Origin: Fodinisporobacter ferrooxydans
GTDB taxonomy: Bacteria > Bacillota > Bacilli > Tumebacillales > MYW30-H2
DNA length: 64,000 bases
Assembly (NCBI RefSeq): GCF_022818495.1
Contig: NZ_CP089291.1
Coordinates: 4,543,501-4,607,500, forward strand
Direction: 5' to 3'
Shown: positions 17,835 through 26,466 of the stretch, in pieces
Layout: each line of letters begins with the position of its first letter
How positions within the stretch are numbered: the first letter of the stretch is position 1
Program-made: the position numbers and the translations under genes
The notes under the pieces: generated by a model
What the model saw: only the letters and a program-made list of their open reading frames with translations
Told to the model about the DNA's origin: nothing
Database searches by the model: none

Positions 17835-18491
17835 CTATAAACTTGCATTTGCAAATTCACTTTTACAGGACAAATACGTCACATAATATGAAAACATGAA
17901 TTCAAACGCTTCGACATGCCGCCGCGCTTCAAAGGGATTTTTGCCCCAGGCGCAAATGCCGTGTTTGCGTATCAAAACTCCGGGAATGCGTGGATCCAAA
18001 CGCTCTTGTATCGCATTTGCCAATTTTGGAATATCAGCATAATTTTCGATAATCGGTACCTGAATTCCTGCTCCTTCTTCCCAGATATCCAAGCCTTTGA
18101 TCAATTCCAAATCTTTCAGAAATACATGCCCTTGCTCAAAAAACAACTCGGATAAAACATTATTCGGAACGGTATGTACGTGTAAGACAGAACCACATCC
18201 GGTCGCTTCATAAATTTTCGCATGAATCATCGTTTCCGCAGACGGACGCAACTCGGTGGTTTCGACCGGCTGGCAAGCGCCATCCACAAATACGATATCA
18301 TGCACCGTCAATCGTTCCTTGTCTTTCCCGCTTGCCGTCACACCGAATACCAACGGTTCATCTTTCTCACTGCAGCGAATCGACAAATTGCCGCTTGTGG
18401 CAGGCAGCCAGTTCTTTCTGGTAAATCTTTGGGCGATCTCGACAAGTTCCTCGCATATATACTCTCGTGACATACTCGAAGTTTTTGACAT
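17835..18491 (-). CDS. mtnB: Methylthioribulose-1-phosphate dehydratase
   Basis: 218 residues of the class II aldolase/adducin fold. The zinc-binding segments are HVHTVPNN and the later KHGICAWG; the nucleotide-phosphate region SATSGNLS is seen as PATSGNLSIR near the start. It dehydrates 5-methylthioribulose-1-phosphate to the 2,3-diketo compound used by MtnW. GGAG lies 10 nt before the ATG. It is 13 nt downstream of mtnX and 24 nt upstream of mtnD. Confidence 0.93.
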   Translation of the reverse strand: MSKTSSMSREYICEELVEIAQRFTRKNWLPATSGNLSIRCSEKDEPLVFGVTASGKDKERLTVHDIVFVDGACQPVETTELRPSAETMIHAKIYEATGCGSVLHVHTVPNNVLSELFFEQGHVFLKDLELIKGLDIWEEGAGIQVPIIENYADIPKLANAIQERLDPRIPGVLIRKHGICAWGKNPFEARRHVEAFEFMFSYYVTYLSCKSEFANASL

Positions 18492-18504
18492 ATATCGGAA
18501 TCTC

Positions 18505-19215
18505 CTATCTGGATTCTGTGATTGTTTTCAACCCTTCCATGATATCAAAAAACGTCTCATAGGACTGATACGGAATTCCATCTTGTTGGCAAATATCAAT
18601 CAGTTTGCTTCTGGCGAACACAAAATCGGCGAGACGGGAGGCTTTCGCGTCTGTCACGCTGTCCCCGATCACAATTTGTTTGCAGCCATGTTCGAATTTC
18701 CGCATTAAAGAAGGTTTGCAGCAGCCGCAGCCGCCTGTGCATTGTTCATCACAGGCATACGGCCACTCCACACGAACCATATCCCCTGTCCAGTCGGCAC
18801 GATTGCAAAAAATCTGCGACGGATCCACCCATCGCTGCAAAATCGGATAAACAAAAAAGTCCATTCCACCGCTCGTCACATAAAATTCGATTTTCTGCTT
18901 CTTGACGAATTCGATAAACTCGGAAAATCCCGGCCGGATTTTTGCAATCTCTTGTGCATATTCGATCATATTCTGCCGCAACCGGGTATCAATCATCGCA
19001 AACATTTGCCCGACGCCTTCCTGAACGGGGATTTGCCGATTCAGTACACCGTCGCGGAGCTGCTCCCAACCTGCAGGAGCAAACTTTTCCATCAACGTGA
19101 TAATCATGTCCCGCTCCGTAATCGTCCCGTCAAAATCGCAAAAGATCTGGATACAGGAGTTTGTTTGCGGATGATTTATTTGCTGTTGATTTGTGGCCGA
19201 TTGTTGAAGTCCCAT
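18505..19215 (-). CDS. mtnX: 2-hydroxy-3-keto-5-methylthiopentenyl-1-phosphate phosphatase
   Basis: 236 residues from the ATG at 19215, which overlaps the mtnW stop by one base (TAATG) and is preceded by GGGGGA with a 7-nt spacer. This is a HAD-superfamily enzyme with CDFDGTITERD, where the first Asp is the nucleophile, TSGGMDFFV and IGDSVTDAKAS. The CxGGCGCC segment matches the MtnX group. It dephosphorylates the enol product of MtnW, yielding acireductone. Confidence 0.93.
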   Translation of the reverse strand: MGLQQSATNQQQINHPQTNSCIQIFCDFDGTITERDMIITLMEKFAPAGWEQLRDGVLNRQIPVQEGVGQMFAMIDTRLRQNMIEYAQEIAKIRPGFSEFIEFVKKQKIEFYVTSGGMDFFVYPILQRWVDPSQIFCNRADWTGDMVRVEWPYACDEQCTGGCGCCKPSLMRKFEHGCKQIVIGDSVTDAKASRLADFVFARSKLIDICQQDGIPYQSYETFFDIMEGLKTITESR

Positions 19216-20429
19216 TATTTTTTCCCCCATACTTGCAGGGCGATCCGCAATTCTTCCTGCGATTCTGCCGCCCGCTCCAAGGATTGTCCGGCAAGAACAG
19301 CAGCGATCGCCTGACGGAATGCCTGTCCGCCGGCAGCAGGGCCCATTGGATGTCCATGGACACCGCCGCCTGCATTCACGATCAGATCCATTCCCAAATC
19401 TTCAAATAACATCGGTACAAGTCCCGGATGAATACCCGCTGAAGGAACGGCAAAAGCCTGCTTAAAATACGCATGCTCGGAACGCAACTGTCCGGCGATT
19501 TTTAGCGTCTCGCCTCGCTCCATGGCTACCGAGCCATAAGGAGACGGGTAGAGCACGAGATCCGCGCCTGCCATGCGCATCAATGTACCCAAGATTATGT
19601 GTGCGGCAATTCCGTAATCCGCAGAGCCATAAAGGGCACCTGACAAAGCCGGATGTGCCACTAACGGCACTGGAATGTCCGGATCTTCAGCCAGTCGTTG
19701 CAATATATCATAACCGTATGGCAAAACGTTCAATAGTAATGCATTGGCACCCGCCTCGATGGCATACTTTGCCTTGTCGATCATCTTGGTTACAGGGCCT
19801 GACAGATTCGCTGCATACAAAACACGCTGGCCTGTTGTTTCTGCCGCTTCCAATCCTTTATCTCGACATGCCCGCACCCGTTCTGCAAAGGGTGCATACG
19901 TTTCGGAGAAAAAGATTTCATCGTCCTTGATCAGATCTACACCGCCGAGCGCTTGTTGGTAAAATTGATCCGCCAACTCTTTCAGCTCCATGCCCACACC
20001 AGATTTAAAGATGCTCATCAATAATGGGCGATCCTGTACGCCAAGGATTTCCCGCACTCCCTGAATCCCGAATTTCGGACCAGGAAACTGCCTGGCAAAG
20101 GTGTCCGGAATTTGCAAATCAATCAGCCGTACTTTTCCGTCCATCGATAATTTTCCGAAAACCGTTGTCAAAATCGCCGGAATGTCCGGAGAAAAATTGA
20201 TAACAGGGTAGGCGATCTGAATCTCTGCTGCATATAAGTTGTCATAAACCGCTGGCAGTTCTCGGATATCCGCCACCTGCCCAAGATGCTGCTGCATCAT
20301 TTCCTGCTTTGCGAGCGGCAAATCCGTCCAGCTTCCTACGGTCAATCCCATGGCAATGCCTTGCGCCTTTTTGGCAAAATCATAGGATTCACTCTGTATT
20401 CGATATGTGGCAAGCACATAGTTTTCCAT
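19215..20429 (-). CDS. mtnW: 2,3-diketo-5-methylthiopentyl-1-phosphate enolase (RuBisCO-like protein)
   Basis: 404 residues from the ATG at 20429 behind GAGGAGGG (7-nt spacer); upstream in-frame codons have worse spacing. It has RuBisCO large-subunit-like barrel segments: FGIQGVREILG, GVDLIKDDEIFF with the lysine corresponding to the carbamylated residue, NAGGGVHGHP and PAAGGQAFRQA. The pattern is that of the methionine salvage enolase rather than a carboxylase. It is the first gene of the mtnW-X-B-D block and is 141 nt downstream of mtnE on the same strand. Confidence 0.93.
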   Translation of the reverse strand: MENYVLATYRIQSESYDFAKKAQGIAMGLTVGSWTDLPLAKQEMMQQHLGQVADIRELPAVYDNLYAAEIQIAYPVINFSPDIPAILTTVFGKLSMDGKVRLIDLQIPDTFARQFPGPKFGIQGVREILGVQDRPLLMSIFKSGVGMELKELADQFYQQALGGVDLIKDDEIFFSETYAPFAERVRACRDKGLEAAETTGQRVLYAANLSGPVTKMIDKAKYAIEAGANALLLNVLPYGYDILQRLAEDPDIPVPLVAHPALSGALYGSADYGIAAHIILGTLMRMAGADLVLYPSPYGSVAMERGETLKIAGQLRSEHAYFKQAFAVPSAGIHPGLVPMLFEDLGMDLIVNAGGGVHGHPMGPAAGGQAFRQAIAAVLAGQSLERAAESQEELRIALQVWGKK

Positions 20430-20509
20430 ACGCATTCCCTCCTCATGCCAACAACCATTTGAAACCGATCCAGACAACACATTCCCCTATGTTTCTTCAT
20501 TAAGAACGT

Positions 20510-20551
20510 ACACAATTTTCCTTGCAAAATGCACACAATTTTTTCTTGCAA
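20510..20551 (-). repeat. Imperfect direct repeat upstream of mtnW
   Basis: ACACAATTTTCCTTGCAA (20510-20527) recurs as ACACAATTTTTTCTTGCAA (20533-20551). The two 18-19 nt units have a 23-nt repeat period, about two helical turns. They lie in the mtnE-mtnW gap, where a control site would be expected. No SAM riboswitch motif is seen here. Confidence 0.6.
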
Positions 20552-20570
20552 CTTCTATAAGAGGCGTATA

Positions 20571-21737
20571 TTACATATTCAACCGTCCCATTCGTTTCAT
20601 CGCTTCTTGCAGCCGCTGTTCTTCGGCCAACATTCCAATCCGTACATATCCTTCCCCATATTCTCCAAATCCAACGCCGGGTGCGATGACTACATGCGCT
20701 TCTTCCAATACCCGATTGGCAAAATCCATGGAAGAATACCCTTTGGGTACAGGCAGCCAGGTAAAAAAGGAACCGCCGGGTACAATGCAATCGAATCCAT
20801 GCTCCCGCAATCCTTGAATCCATAGATTTCTCCGATTCTCATATGTACGCACCAATTCATCCACACACTCTTGGGAACTCGTCAGAGCGACGACAGCCGC
20901 TCGCTGAACCGCCGAAAACACACTGACATAATAATGATCCTGAATGAGGTTGATCAAGCGAATGACCTCTGCATTTCCCACACAGAAGCCCAATCTCCAC
21001 CCTGCCATATTGTAAGTTTTGGACATCGTATAAAACTCCACGCCCACTTCTTTGGCGCCAGGTGTCGACAAGAAGCTGACCGGCCTTACACCGTCAAACC
21101 CGATCGCTCCATAAGCAAAATCATGTGCAACAACAATTTCATGCTTCTGCGCAAATTGAACCGTATCCGCAAAAAACGTTTCATTAGCCACAGCACCGAT
21201 TGGATTATTCGGATAATTCAGGAACATCAGTTTGGCTTTTCTAACATCTTCAGGGGATAACGCGGAATAGTCAGGCAAAAAATCATGTTCCCTTCTTAGG
21301 GGCATCATCACCATGCGTGCACCCGCCAATGCGACGCCAGACCAATAATCCGGGTAGCCCGGATCAGGCACCAGACAAATATCGCCGGCATTCAAGAGAC
21401 ACTGGCTGATCTCTACAAGTCCGGTCTTGCCGCCAAATAAAATCGCTACTTCCGTCTCTGGATCCAAATCCACCTGATGATATCGCTTGTACCAATCGGC
21501 CATGGCAACTTTCAATTCGTACATTCCGGAAAATGGAGGATAGCGATGCGTTGCCGGGTCTAACACTGCTTCCCGTAACGCTTCGACTATATGAGGCGGC
21601 GTAGGGAGATCCGGATTGCCCTGACCGAGGTTGATCACATCATATCCCTGCCGGACATATTCGTTTGCTTTCGCGACCAAATTTGAAAAAAACTGCAAAG
21701 GAAGGCGTTGTAAACGGTCAGCAGCTTGTATTAGCAT
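20571..21737 (-). CDS. mtnE: PLP-dependent aminotransferase, MtnE (methionine salvage)
   Basis: 388 residues from the ATG at 21737 (AGGTGA, 5-nt spacer). A class I aminotransferase closely resembling Bacillus MtnE/YkrV: INLGQGNPDLPTP near the start, DPGYPDYWSG, LNYPNNPIGAV, HDFAYGAIGFDG, and the Schiff-base lysine in TMSKTYNMAGWR. It transaminates 2-oxo-4-methylthiobutyrate to methionine, the last step of the salvage route. Its position upstream of mtnW-X-B-D on the same strand supports this role. Confidence 0.88.
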   Translation of the reverse strand: MLIQAADRLQRLPLQFFSNLVAKANEYVRQGYDVINLGQGNPDLPTPPHIVEALREAVLDPATHRYPPFSGMYELKVAMADWYKRYHQVDLDPETEVAILFGGKTGLVEISQCLLNAGDICLVPDPGYPDYWSGVALAGARMVMMPLRREHDFLPDYSALSPEDVRKAKLMFLNYPNNPIGAVANETFFADTVQFAQKHEIVVAHDFAYGAIGFDGVRPVSFLSTPGAKEVGVEFYTMSKTYNMAGWRLGFCVGNAEVIRLINLIQDHYYVSVFSAVQRAAVVALTSSQECVDELVRTYENRRNLWIQGLREHGFDCIVPGGSFFTWLPVPKGYSSMDFANRVLEEAHVVIAPGVGFGEYGEGYVRIGMLAEEQRLQEAMKRMGRLNM

Positions 21738-22050
21738 ATGTATCACCTGTATCAATAGTTTTGGTTCGGAGCAGATAGTTTGAAATCTCTGTTTTTACCT
21801 TACGATTCGCTCTCGGGGAAACATTATAACGGTGTTAATATTACAAAAAGTTGAAAGGAAAGTAAACAATTCGGGAAATTTGCAGGGAGGGAAGCGTCGC
21901 GGCTGAGAAAGACAGAAGGCATGAACAAAGGCTGTTGGGAATAGTTTCTATTAACTGCCAAAAGATGCTCGACTGCCCAAATGATACCGGACTGTCAAAA
22001 AAACACGGGAAGGAGGAAAGCATTCCTTTGCGGAAAGTATTACTATGCAA
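21738..22050. other. Non-coding region between mtnE and the DGQHR gene
   Basis: About 310 nt without a credible gene. Reading leftward a TATAAT occurs near 21820, possibly the mtnE -10 element, with a poor -35. I looked for the conserved core of a SAM-I leader or a T-box and found neither. The remaining sequence, purine-rich around 21880-21930, shows nothing I can name. Confidence 0.5.
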
Positions 22051-22079
22051 TTGACAATCGCAACATATTTTAATAGGTT
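22051..22079 (+). promoter_or_regulatory. Candidate sigma-A promoter of the DGQHR gene
   Basis: TTGACA at 22051-22056, a 17-bp spacer and TAGGTT at 22074-22079. The -35 is perfect and the -10 weak. It is about 37 nt upstream of the chosen start codon, suggesting an independent transcript. Confidence 0.45.
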
Positions 22080-22115
22080 TGAATTATCTTGAAAGAATAT
22101 GGAGAGGAATTTTAT

Positions 22116-23105
22116 ATGGCTTACACTTTAGCGATCGAAAATGTCACGTGTTACAAAGATAAGGGGCGAATTGTCTATCGGGGAGAGTTTTTTAGTTCGG
22201 ATATAGAAAAACTGACCGTGATTAAACGGTTTGATGATCCGAAAGGCGGATATCAACGTCCTCGCAAAGAATCAAAATGCAAAGATTATGCCAGATATCT
22301 TCAGGATCCGCTTGGCTTTGTTACACCGGTCTTATTGAATGCTCAAGGAAACTGGAAATTCACCGCTTATGATCGACTCAAACCTAATTTTGGCCGACTT
22401 GTGACAAATGGCCGCGCCTCCGTGATTGATGGCCAGCATCGTTTAGGCGGACTTGAACTCCACTTTAAAGAAACAAGCGTCACGCTCAATGTACCGTTCG
22501 TCGCCTTCCATATGCTTGATTTGAATGAAGAGATGGAATTGTTCGATACGATTAACAGTAAGGCGGAAGGATTAAAAAAAGCGTTGCTCACGTATCTTGA
22601 AGCATCAAAAAATGAAATGTCTCAGCTTGCTGTCGATTTAGCCACACATCAGGACTCTCCATTTTACGGGTATGTCTCTCTGACGGGCATTCGTTCCAAA
22701 CAGATGCAAACGAATCTTGATACGCTGCAAAGAGCAATGGTGGCTATTTTCGATAAAGGAAAAATTTCCAGCCTTACATATGATGAAAAGTTGCTTAGCG
22801 CAAAATCCTTCTTTCGCTCAATCGCCAAGGTTTGGAAGAACGAATGGAATGACTACAAAAACTATAAACTGCGTCATGTCTTGGGATTGTTTGCTCTTTC
22901 GTATGTAGCAAAAGATGTGCTGAATGATTGTTTTAATTATGATACTCGGAAGCTCGACGAAGGAGCCGTATATGAACTTATTTGGAACATGAAAGACTTT
23001 GACTGGTCAAAGCAGGGTTCCCTGCAAACAATCAGCGGATATGCCGGGTCTAACTATATTGCAAAAGACTTGCTGGAAAAAGCGTACACTGCGAAACAAA
23101 TGTGA
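22116..23105 (+). CDS. Orphan DGQHR-domain protein, DndB-like
   Basis: 329 residues from the ATG at 22116 behind GGAGAGG; the TTG at 22089 has no support. The DGQHR motif stands at 105-109 (VIDGQHRLGGLE), with DTINSKAEGL further on, as in the DndB/DGQHR family linked to phosphorothioate DNA modification and related systems. No dndC, dndD, dndE or restriction genes are nearby. It has its own promoter and terminator. Its role outside a Dnd cluster is unknown; a ParB-like nucleotide-binding fold has been proposed for the family. Confidence 0.8.
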   Translation: MAYTLAIENVTCYKDKGRIVYRGEFFSSDIEKLTVIKRFDDPKGGYQRPRKESKCKDYARYLQDPLGFVTPVLLNAQGNWKFTAYDRLKPNFGRLVTNGRASVIDGQHRLGGLELHFKETSVTLNVPFVAFHMLDLNEEMELFDTINSKAEGLKKALLTYLEASKNEMSQLAVDLATHQDSPFYGYVSLTGIRSKQMQTNLDTLQRAMVAIFDKGKISSLTYDEKLLSAKSFFRSIAKVWKNEWNDYKNYKLRHVLGLFALSYVAKDVLNDCFNYDTRKLDEGAVYELIWNMKDFDWSKQGSLQTISGYAGSNYIAKDLLEKAYTAKQM

Positions 23106-23115
23106 GAAATTCCGT

Positions 23116-23160
23116 AAAAAGGCAAAGCGATTTTTCGTTTATGATTCGCTTTGCTTTTTT
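23116..23160 (+). terminator. Rho-independent terminator of the DGQHR gene
   Basis: GCAAAGCGA, a 15-nt loop, TCGCTTTGC and six T residues, starting about 15 nt after the stop codon. Confidence 0.9.
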
Positions 23161-23171
23161 ACTACCCGCCC

Positions 23172-23215
23172 AAAACAAAAAAAGTGTAAAGAAGCCGAAG
23201 ATTTCTCTACACTTT
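23172..23215 (-). terminator. Rho-independent terminator of the carbonic anhydrase gene
   Basis: Read leftward, AAAGTGTA and TACACTTT frame an imperfect stem-loop and are followed by TTTTTTTGTTTTGG. It lies 26 nt past the carbonic anhydrase stop. Confidence 0.85.
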
Positions 23216-23240
23216 GATGCTCCTATTCCATTACAAGTCC

Positions 23241-23816
23241 CTACATGCTTTTATATCCGTCTACAATCAAATCCAATTTCCCTGTTCCGGGATCGATTAC
23301 AAGACCGTGAACCGGAATGTTCTTTGGCAGGAGGGGATGGTTTTTGATTGTATGCACACTGGCTTCAACGGAATCCTCCACACTGTCGAATCCGTGCAGC
23401 CATTTTTGCAAATCAATTCCGGCACTTTCCAGTGTTTGCAGAGTTTCGGAAGATATGCCCCTCTCCATCATTTTTTTGATCGTTGCACTTGGATCAATGC
23501 TGCTCATCCCGCAATCATGATGCCCTACCACAAACACTTCATCGGCATTCAATTCATAGACTGCGACGATAACACTCCGCATGACACTGCCAAAGGGATG
23601 CAACACAATGGCACCTGCATCTTTGACAAACTTGGCATTTCCGTCTTTTGCATTTAAAGCGCGAGGAAGCAGATCGGTAAGCCTTGCATCCATACAGGAC
23701 ACGACAACAATTTTTCTGTCGTTGTATCTGGTTACTTGATATTTTTCATATTCCTTATTCTCAACAAACTCCCGATTAAAGTTCAGGATTTCATACAGTC
23801 GTTCCAAATCGATCAC
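23241..23816 (-). CDS. ytiB: Beta-class carbonic anhydrase, YtiB-like
   Basis: 191 residues. The zinc ligands and active dyad of beta-carbonic anhydrases are present: C41, D43 and R45 in SCMDARL, and H99-x2-C102 in GHHDCGMS. It interconverts CO2 and bicarbonate in the cytosol. Length and layout match the short Bacillus YtiB type. It is monocistronic, convergent with the DGQHR gene. Confidence 0.88.
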   Translation of the reverse strand: MIDLERLYEILNFNREFVENKEYEKYQVTRYNDRKIVVVSCMDARLTDLLPRALNAKDGNAKFVKDAGAIVLHPFGSVMRSVIVAVYELNADEVFVVGHHDCGMSSIDPSATIKKMMERGISSETLQTLESAGIDLQKWLHGFDSVEDSVEASVHTIKNHPLLPKNIPVHGLVIDPGTGKLDLIVDGYKSM

Positions 23817-23944
23817 CTCAATTTTTATCTTTTCTATTTTATCATACCTATTTTGAATCTTAAAATTTTACTTGCGGCATTTTATAAATAAGTGAACCCT
23901 CATATTGAATTTGGGAAAATTGAACGGGTAATAGCCTCTGTCAT

Positions 23945-23977
23945 ATATAAAACGGACACCGGATATACCCGGTGCCC
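23945..23977 (-). terminator. Terminator after the solute-binding protein remnant
   Basis: Read leftward, GGGCACCGG, a 6-nt loop, and CCGGTGTCC are followed by GTTTTATAT. It lies about 35 nt past the stop of the broken gene at 24011. Confidence 0.8.
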
Positions 23978-24010
23978 GCCCTTTTCACGTATTGTATCGG
24001 CTCGTGCAGC

Positions 24011-24724
24011 TTACTTATTTTTCAGATCTTGTGCTGCCTTGTCGACAAATGTGTTTGTATATGTTTGATCAAGTTTTATATTTTTTACTGCAGGCTTGAA
24101 TGAAGACAGAATTTTTCGAACATTTTCCGGAACACCTGCCGGCATTTTCCCATCTGTTGTAAACATCGGCAATTGGCCTTTCAGCGCTTCCAGATACAAC
24201 GCTTTATTCCCTGCCCAATATTCATGTGGAACTTTATCGGCAATTTGTTCAGGCGTATGTGTGCTCATCCATTTTAATGTTCGCACATATGCGTCCGCCA
24301 ATTTCTGTACGACATCCGGATGCGCTTTCACATAACTCCTTTGCATATAGAGACTGGTTGATGCGTAGCCCCCGTCGAGTGCTTTTTCCGCTTTGTCCTT
24401 ATGGCTCATGTCTACAAACGTGAAAGCCAAATGTTGATCTTTCAGCAGGGAAGCTGTCGGTTCACTTGTGACGGCTGCATCGATTTGTCCTTGTTTCATC
24501 GCTGCAATCAACGTATTGCCGGCTCCAACCGGCAACGGTTTATAATCGCTTTCCTTGTTGCCTCCTTTGACTACATTATATGTAGCAAGCATATTCGTTG
24601 AGGAGCCAAGATCCGTTACACCAATCGTCAATCCTTTCAAATCCGCCAATGTTTTGACTTTATCTTTCAAACGATCGGACAACATCCGAAGTAGACATGT
24701 TCCTCTTTCCACCTTTCCCTGCAT
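24011..24724 (-). pseudogene. Truncated ABC transporter solute-binding protein (NMT1/SsuA type)
   Basis: The frame encodes about 235 residues, but the family likeness starts abruptly at KDKVKTLADLKGLTIGVTDLG, which is near residue 120 of a normal protein. The signal peptide, lipobox and first lobe are missing. The rest is well preserved: PVGAGNTLIAAMKQGQIDAAVTSEP, DMSHKDKAEKALDGGY, and a C-terminal lobe to the stop codon. No permease or ATPase gene adjoins it. Without an export signal it cannot serve as a binding protein, so I call it a 5'-deleted pseudogene. The first codons of the frame (MQGKVERGTCLLRML) are not family-like and probably mark the junction. Confidence 0.75.
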
Positions 24725-24966
24725 TGTCAGCGTTTACATGTTTGTAGTATAAATAAGGTTCATTCCTTTGTGAATTATTCTGACAATTACTCGGAATAAA
24801 ACAATAACATTGATTTTGGCGATTTTGACAACGAAAAATCTCTGCAAAAATATTGGATCTTTGTATTTTATGAATGCGTTTTCGCAATCTGATAATATTT
24901 CGGGCCAAGTTATTGTACAATATGAAATAATAGATTCCATTTATATTCTTGCTCAAAGAGGTGCCT

Positions 24967-25704
24967 ATGTCTGTGGAAGACCGGAAACAGCCGCATCGAA
25001 CCAAAAAACGAATGACTCTGCGATCGAAAATCAATTGGCTGGTATTCTTGAATATTATCCTGGTGTTGACTTTGGTGATATCTGTCATCTCATACTTCTT
25101 CATCGCATCAGAATTCGAGGAAGCCGGCGAACAAGCACTGGCTGTAGCCAGAACAGTTGCCAATATGAAGCAAATTCGATACAGTCACCCGGATCCGAAA
25201 TTGATCGGAAAAATCATGGAAAAAGATCCAGGGGACAATGGAAAAGTACTTGCAGGACATAGCAGCATAACACAAGCAATGGGGAGTCTCGGTCTGTCCG
25301 TCCGAGGAAAAGCACCGATCTTCGACAGCTTGCATCATCAGATCGGGCTTGTCTCCGTCGGGTATCTTGTCAGTGATATTTGGGATAAAATTTTTGCATT
25401 TCTCGTTCGAATTGCCGGTTTGGGTGTTATTGCATTAGCCATGGGCTTATGGGGCGCCACTCTTTTGTCGGGTCATATCAAGAGACAGATATTTAATATG
25501 GAGCCATTAGAAATTGCTTTTCTTGCGCAAAAACAAGCCTCCATTTTAGAATCCATACGGGAAGGAATCATCGCGGTCGACAGCGAAGGAAAAATTTCGA
25601 CGTATAACCAGGAGGCAAAGCGTTTACTCGGACTCGATTCCGCTGATGTAATCGGGAAATCCATTGCATCGATTATTCCTAATTCCCGACTGCCGGAAGT
25701 TTAA
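24967..25704 (+). pseudogene. Truncated DcuS/CitA-type sensor kinase (sensor and PAS only)
   Basis: 245 residues from the ATG at 24967 behind GAGGTG. It has an N-terminal membrane segment (about 26-48), a short extracellular part, a second membrane segment (about 146-170) and a PAS domain (ESIREGIIAVDSEGKISTYN). It stops directly after PNSRLPEV, where relatives continue into the histidine phosphotransfer and ATPase domains, so it has no kinase activity. The extracellular domain also looks shortened: VANMK runs straight into IRYSHPDPKLIGK, whereas relatives have about 40 residues between. The matching regulator follows after 17 nt. Confidence 0.75.
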
Positions 25705-25721
25705 TTGAGGGGGCAAAACGA

Positions 25722-26402
25722 GTGAAACACAATCCGCTTCGAGTTGTTGTAGTCGATGACGACTTTATGATCGCGAGAATGCATGGAAAATTTGTAGACA
25801 AACAAAAGGACTATCAATTGGTTGGTACAGCAAACAATTGCGAAGAAGCTTTATCAATGATCCGAGGATGCAAACCAAACTTGGTTTTATTGGATGTTTT
25901 CATGCCAGATCGATCCGGCATTGAGCTCTTGCATGAAATTCGGCTTCAGAATATCCCTTGTGACTTTATTCTAATTACCGCGGCAAAAGAACTGGAAGTC
26001 GTAGAAGAGGGTTTTCGATTTGGAGTGTTTGACTACCTCATCAATCCATTTGATTTAAATCATTTGCAGGATTCCCTTGCGAAATATGTGCAGTTTAAAC
26101 GCCACCTCTCGAAGTCAACCAGCGTAGATCAAGATACGTTGGACAATCTTAAGCGGCTGCGCTCCATGTCCCACTCCAAGCCGATTCCTTCAGGAATTGA
26201 TTTTCGAACGTTAGATCGCATCAAACATAGTTTACTCCTTGGCAACGAGCCGAAAAGCTCTGAGGAAATTGCAAAAATCGCAGGAGTAAGCCGATCAACC
26301 GCCCGTACATATCTCACATATATGGTTGAAGAGAACATCGTGGAAGAAAATTTGTTATACGGAACTGTCGGTCGCCCACAGCGGGTTTTTCGTTTAAAAT
26401 AG
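25722..26402 (+). CDS. Response regulator of the CitB/DcuR family with an altered receiver
   Basis: 226 residues starting at GTG (GAGGGGGC upstream). The receiver domain has the acidic pair near 12-14 and the phospho-acceptor D58 in LLDVFMP, but the conserved lysine of the KPF motif is asparagine (N108 in YLINPFD). The C-terminal part has a helix-turn-helix (SSEEIAKIAGVSRSTARTYLTYM) as in regulators of citrate/malate uptake. It is coupled to the truncated sensor. Either phosphorylation no longer matters or the pair is decaying. Confidence 0.8.
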   Translation: MKHNPLRVVVVDDDFMIARMHGKFVDKQKDYQLVGTANNCEEALSMIRGCKPNLVLLDVFMPDRSGIELLHEIRLQNIPCDFILITAAKELEVVEEGFRFGVFDYLINPFDLNHLQDSLAKYVQFKRHLSKSTSVDQDTLDNLKRLRSMSHSKPIPSGIDFRTLDRIKHSLLLGNEPKSSEEIAKIAGVSRSTARTYLTYMVEENIVEENLLYGTVGRPQRVFRLK

Positions 26403-26466
26403 ACGGGATGGATCGACAACGACTATCCGTTGAATCTTTTTTTTAAAAAGGCTAAGGGAGAGAACG

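Noticed and set aside
20430-22050. SAM riboswitch upstream of mtnE or mtnW
   Set aside because: No S-box core or long paired leader with terminator could be found by eye in either gap.
22116-23105. Dnd phosphorothioation or defence island
   Set aside because: Only the DGQHR gene is present; neighbours on both sides are metabolic genes with their own terminators.
24660-25163. Leftward frame of 167 codons opposite the sensor kinase start
   Set aside because: It is antisense to a recognisable sensor protein and has no family-like content; a shadow.
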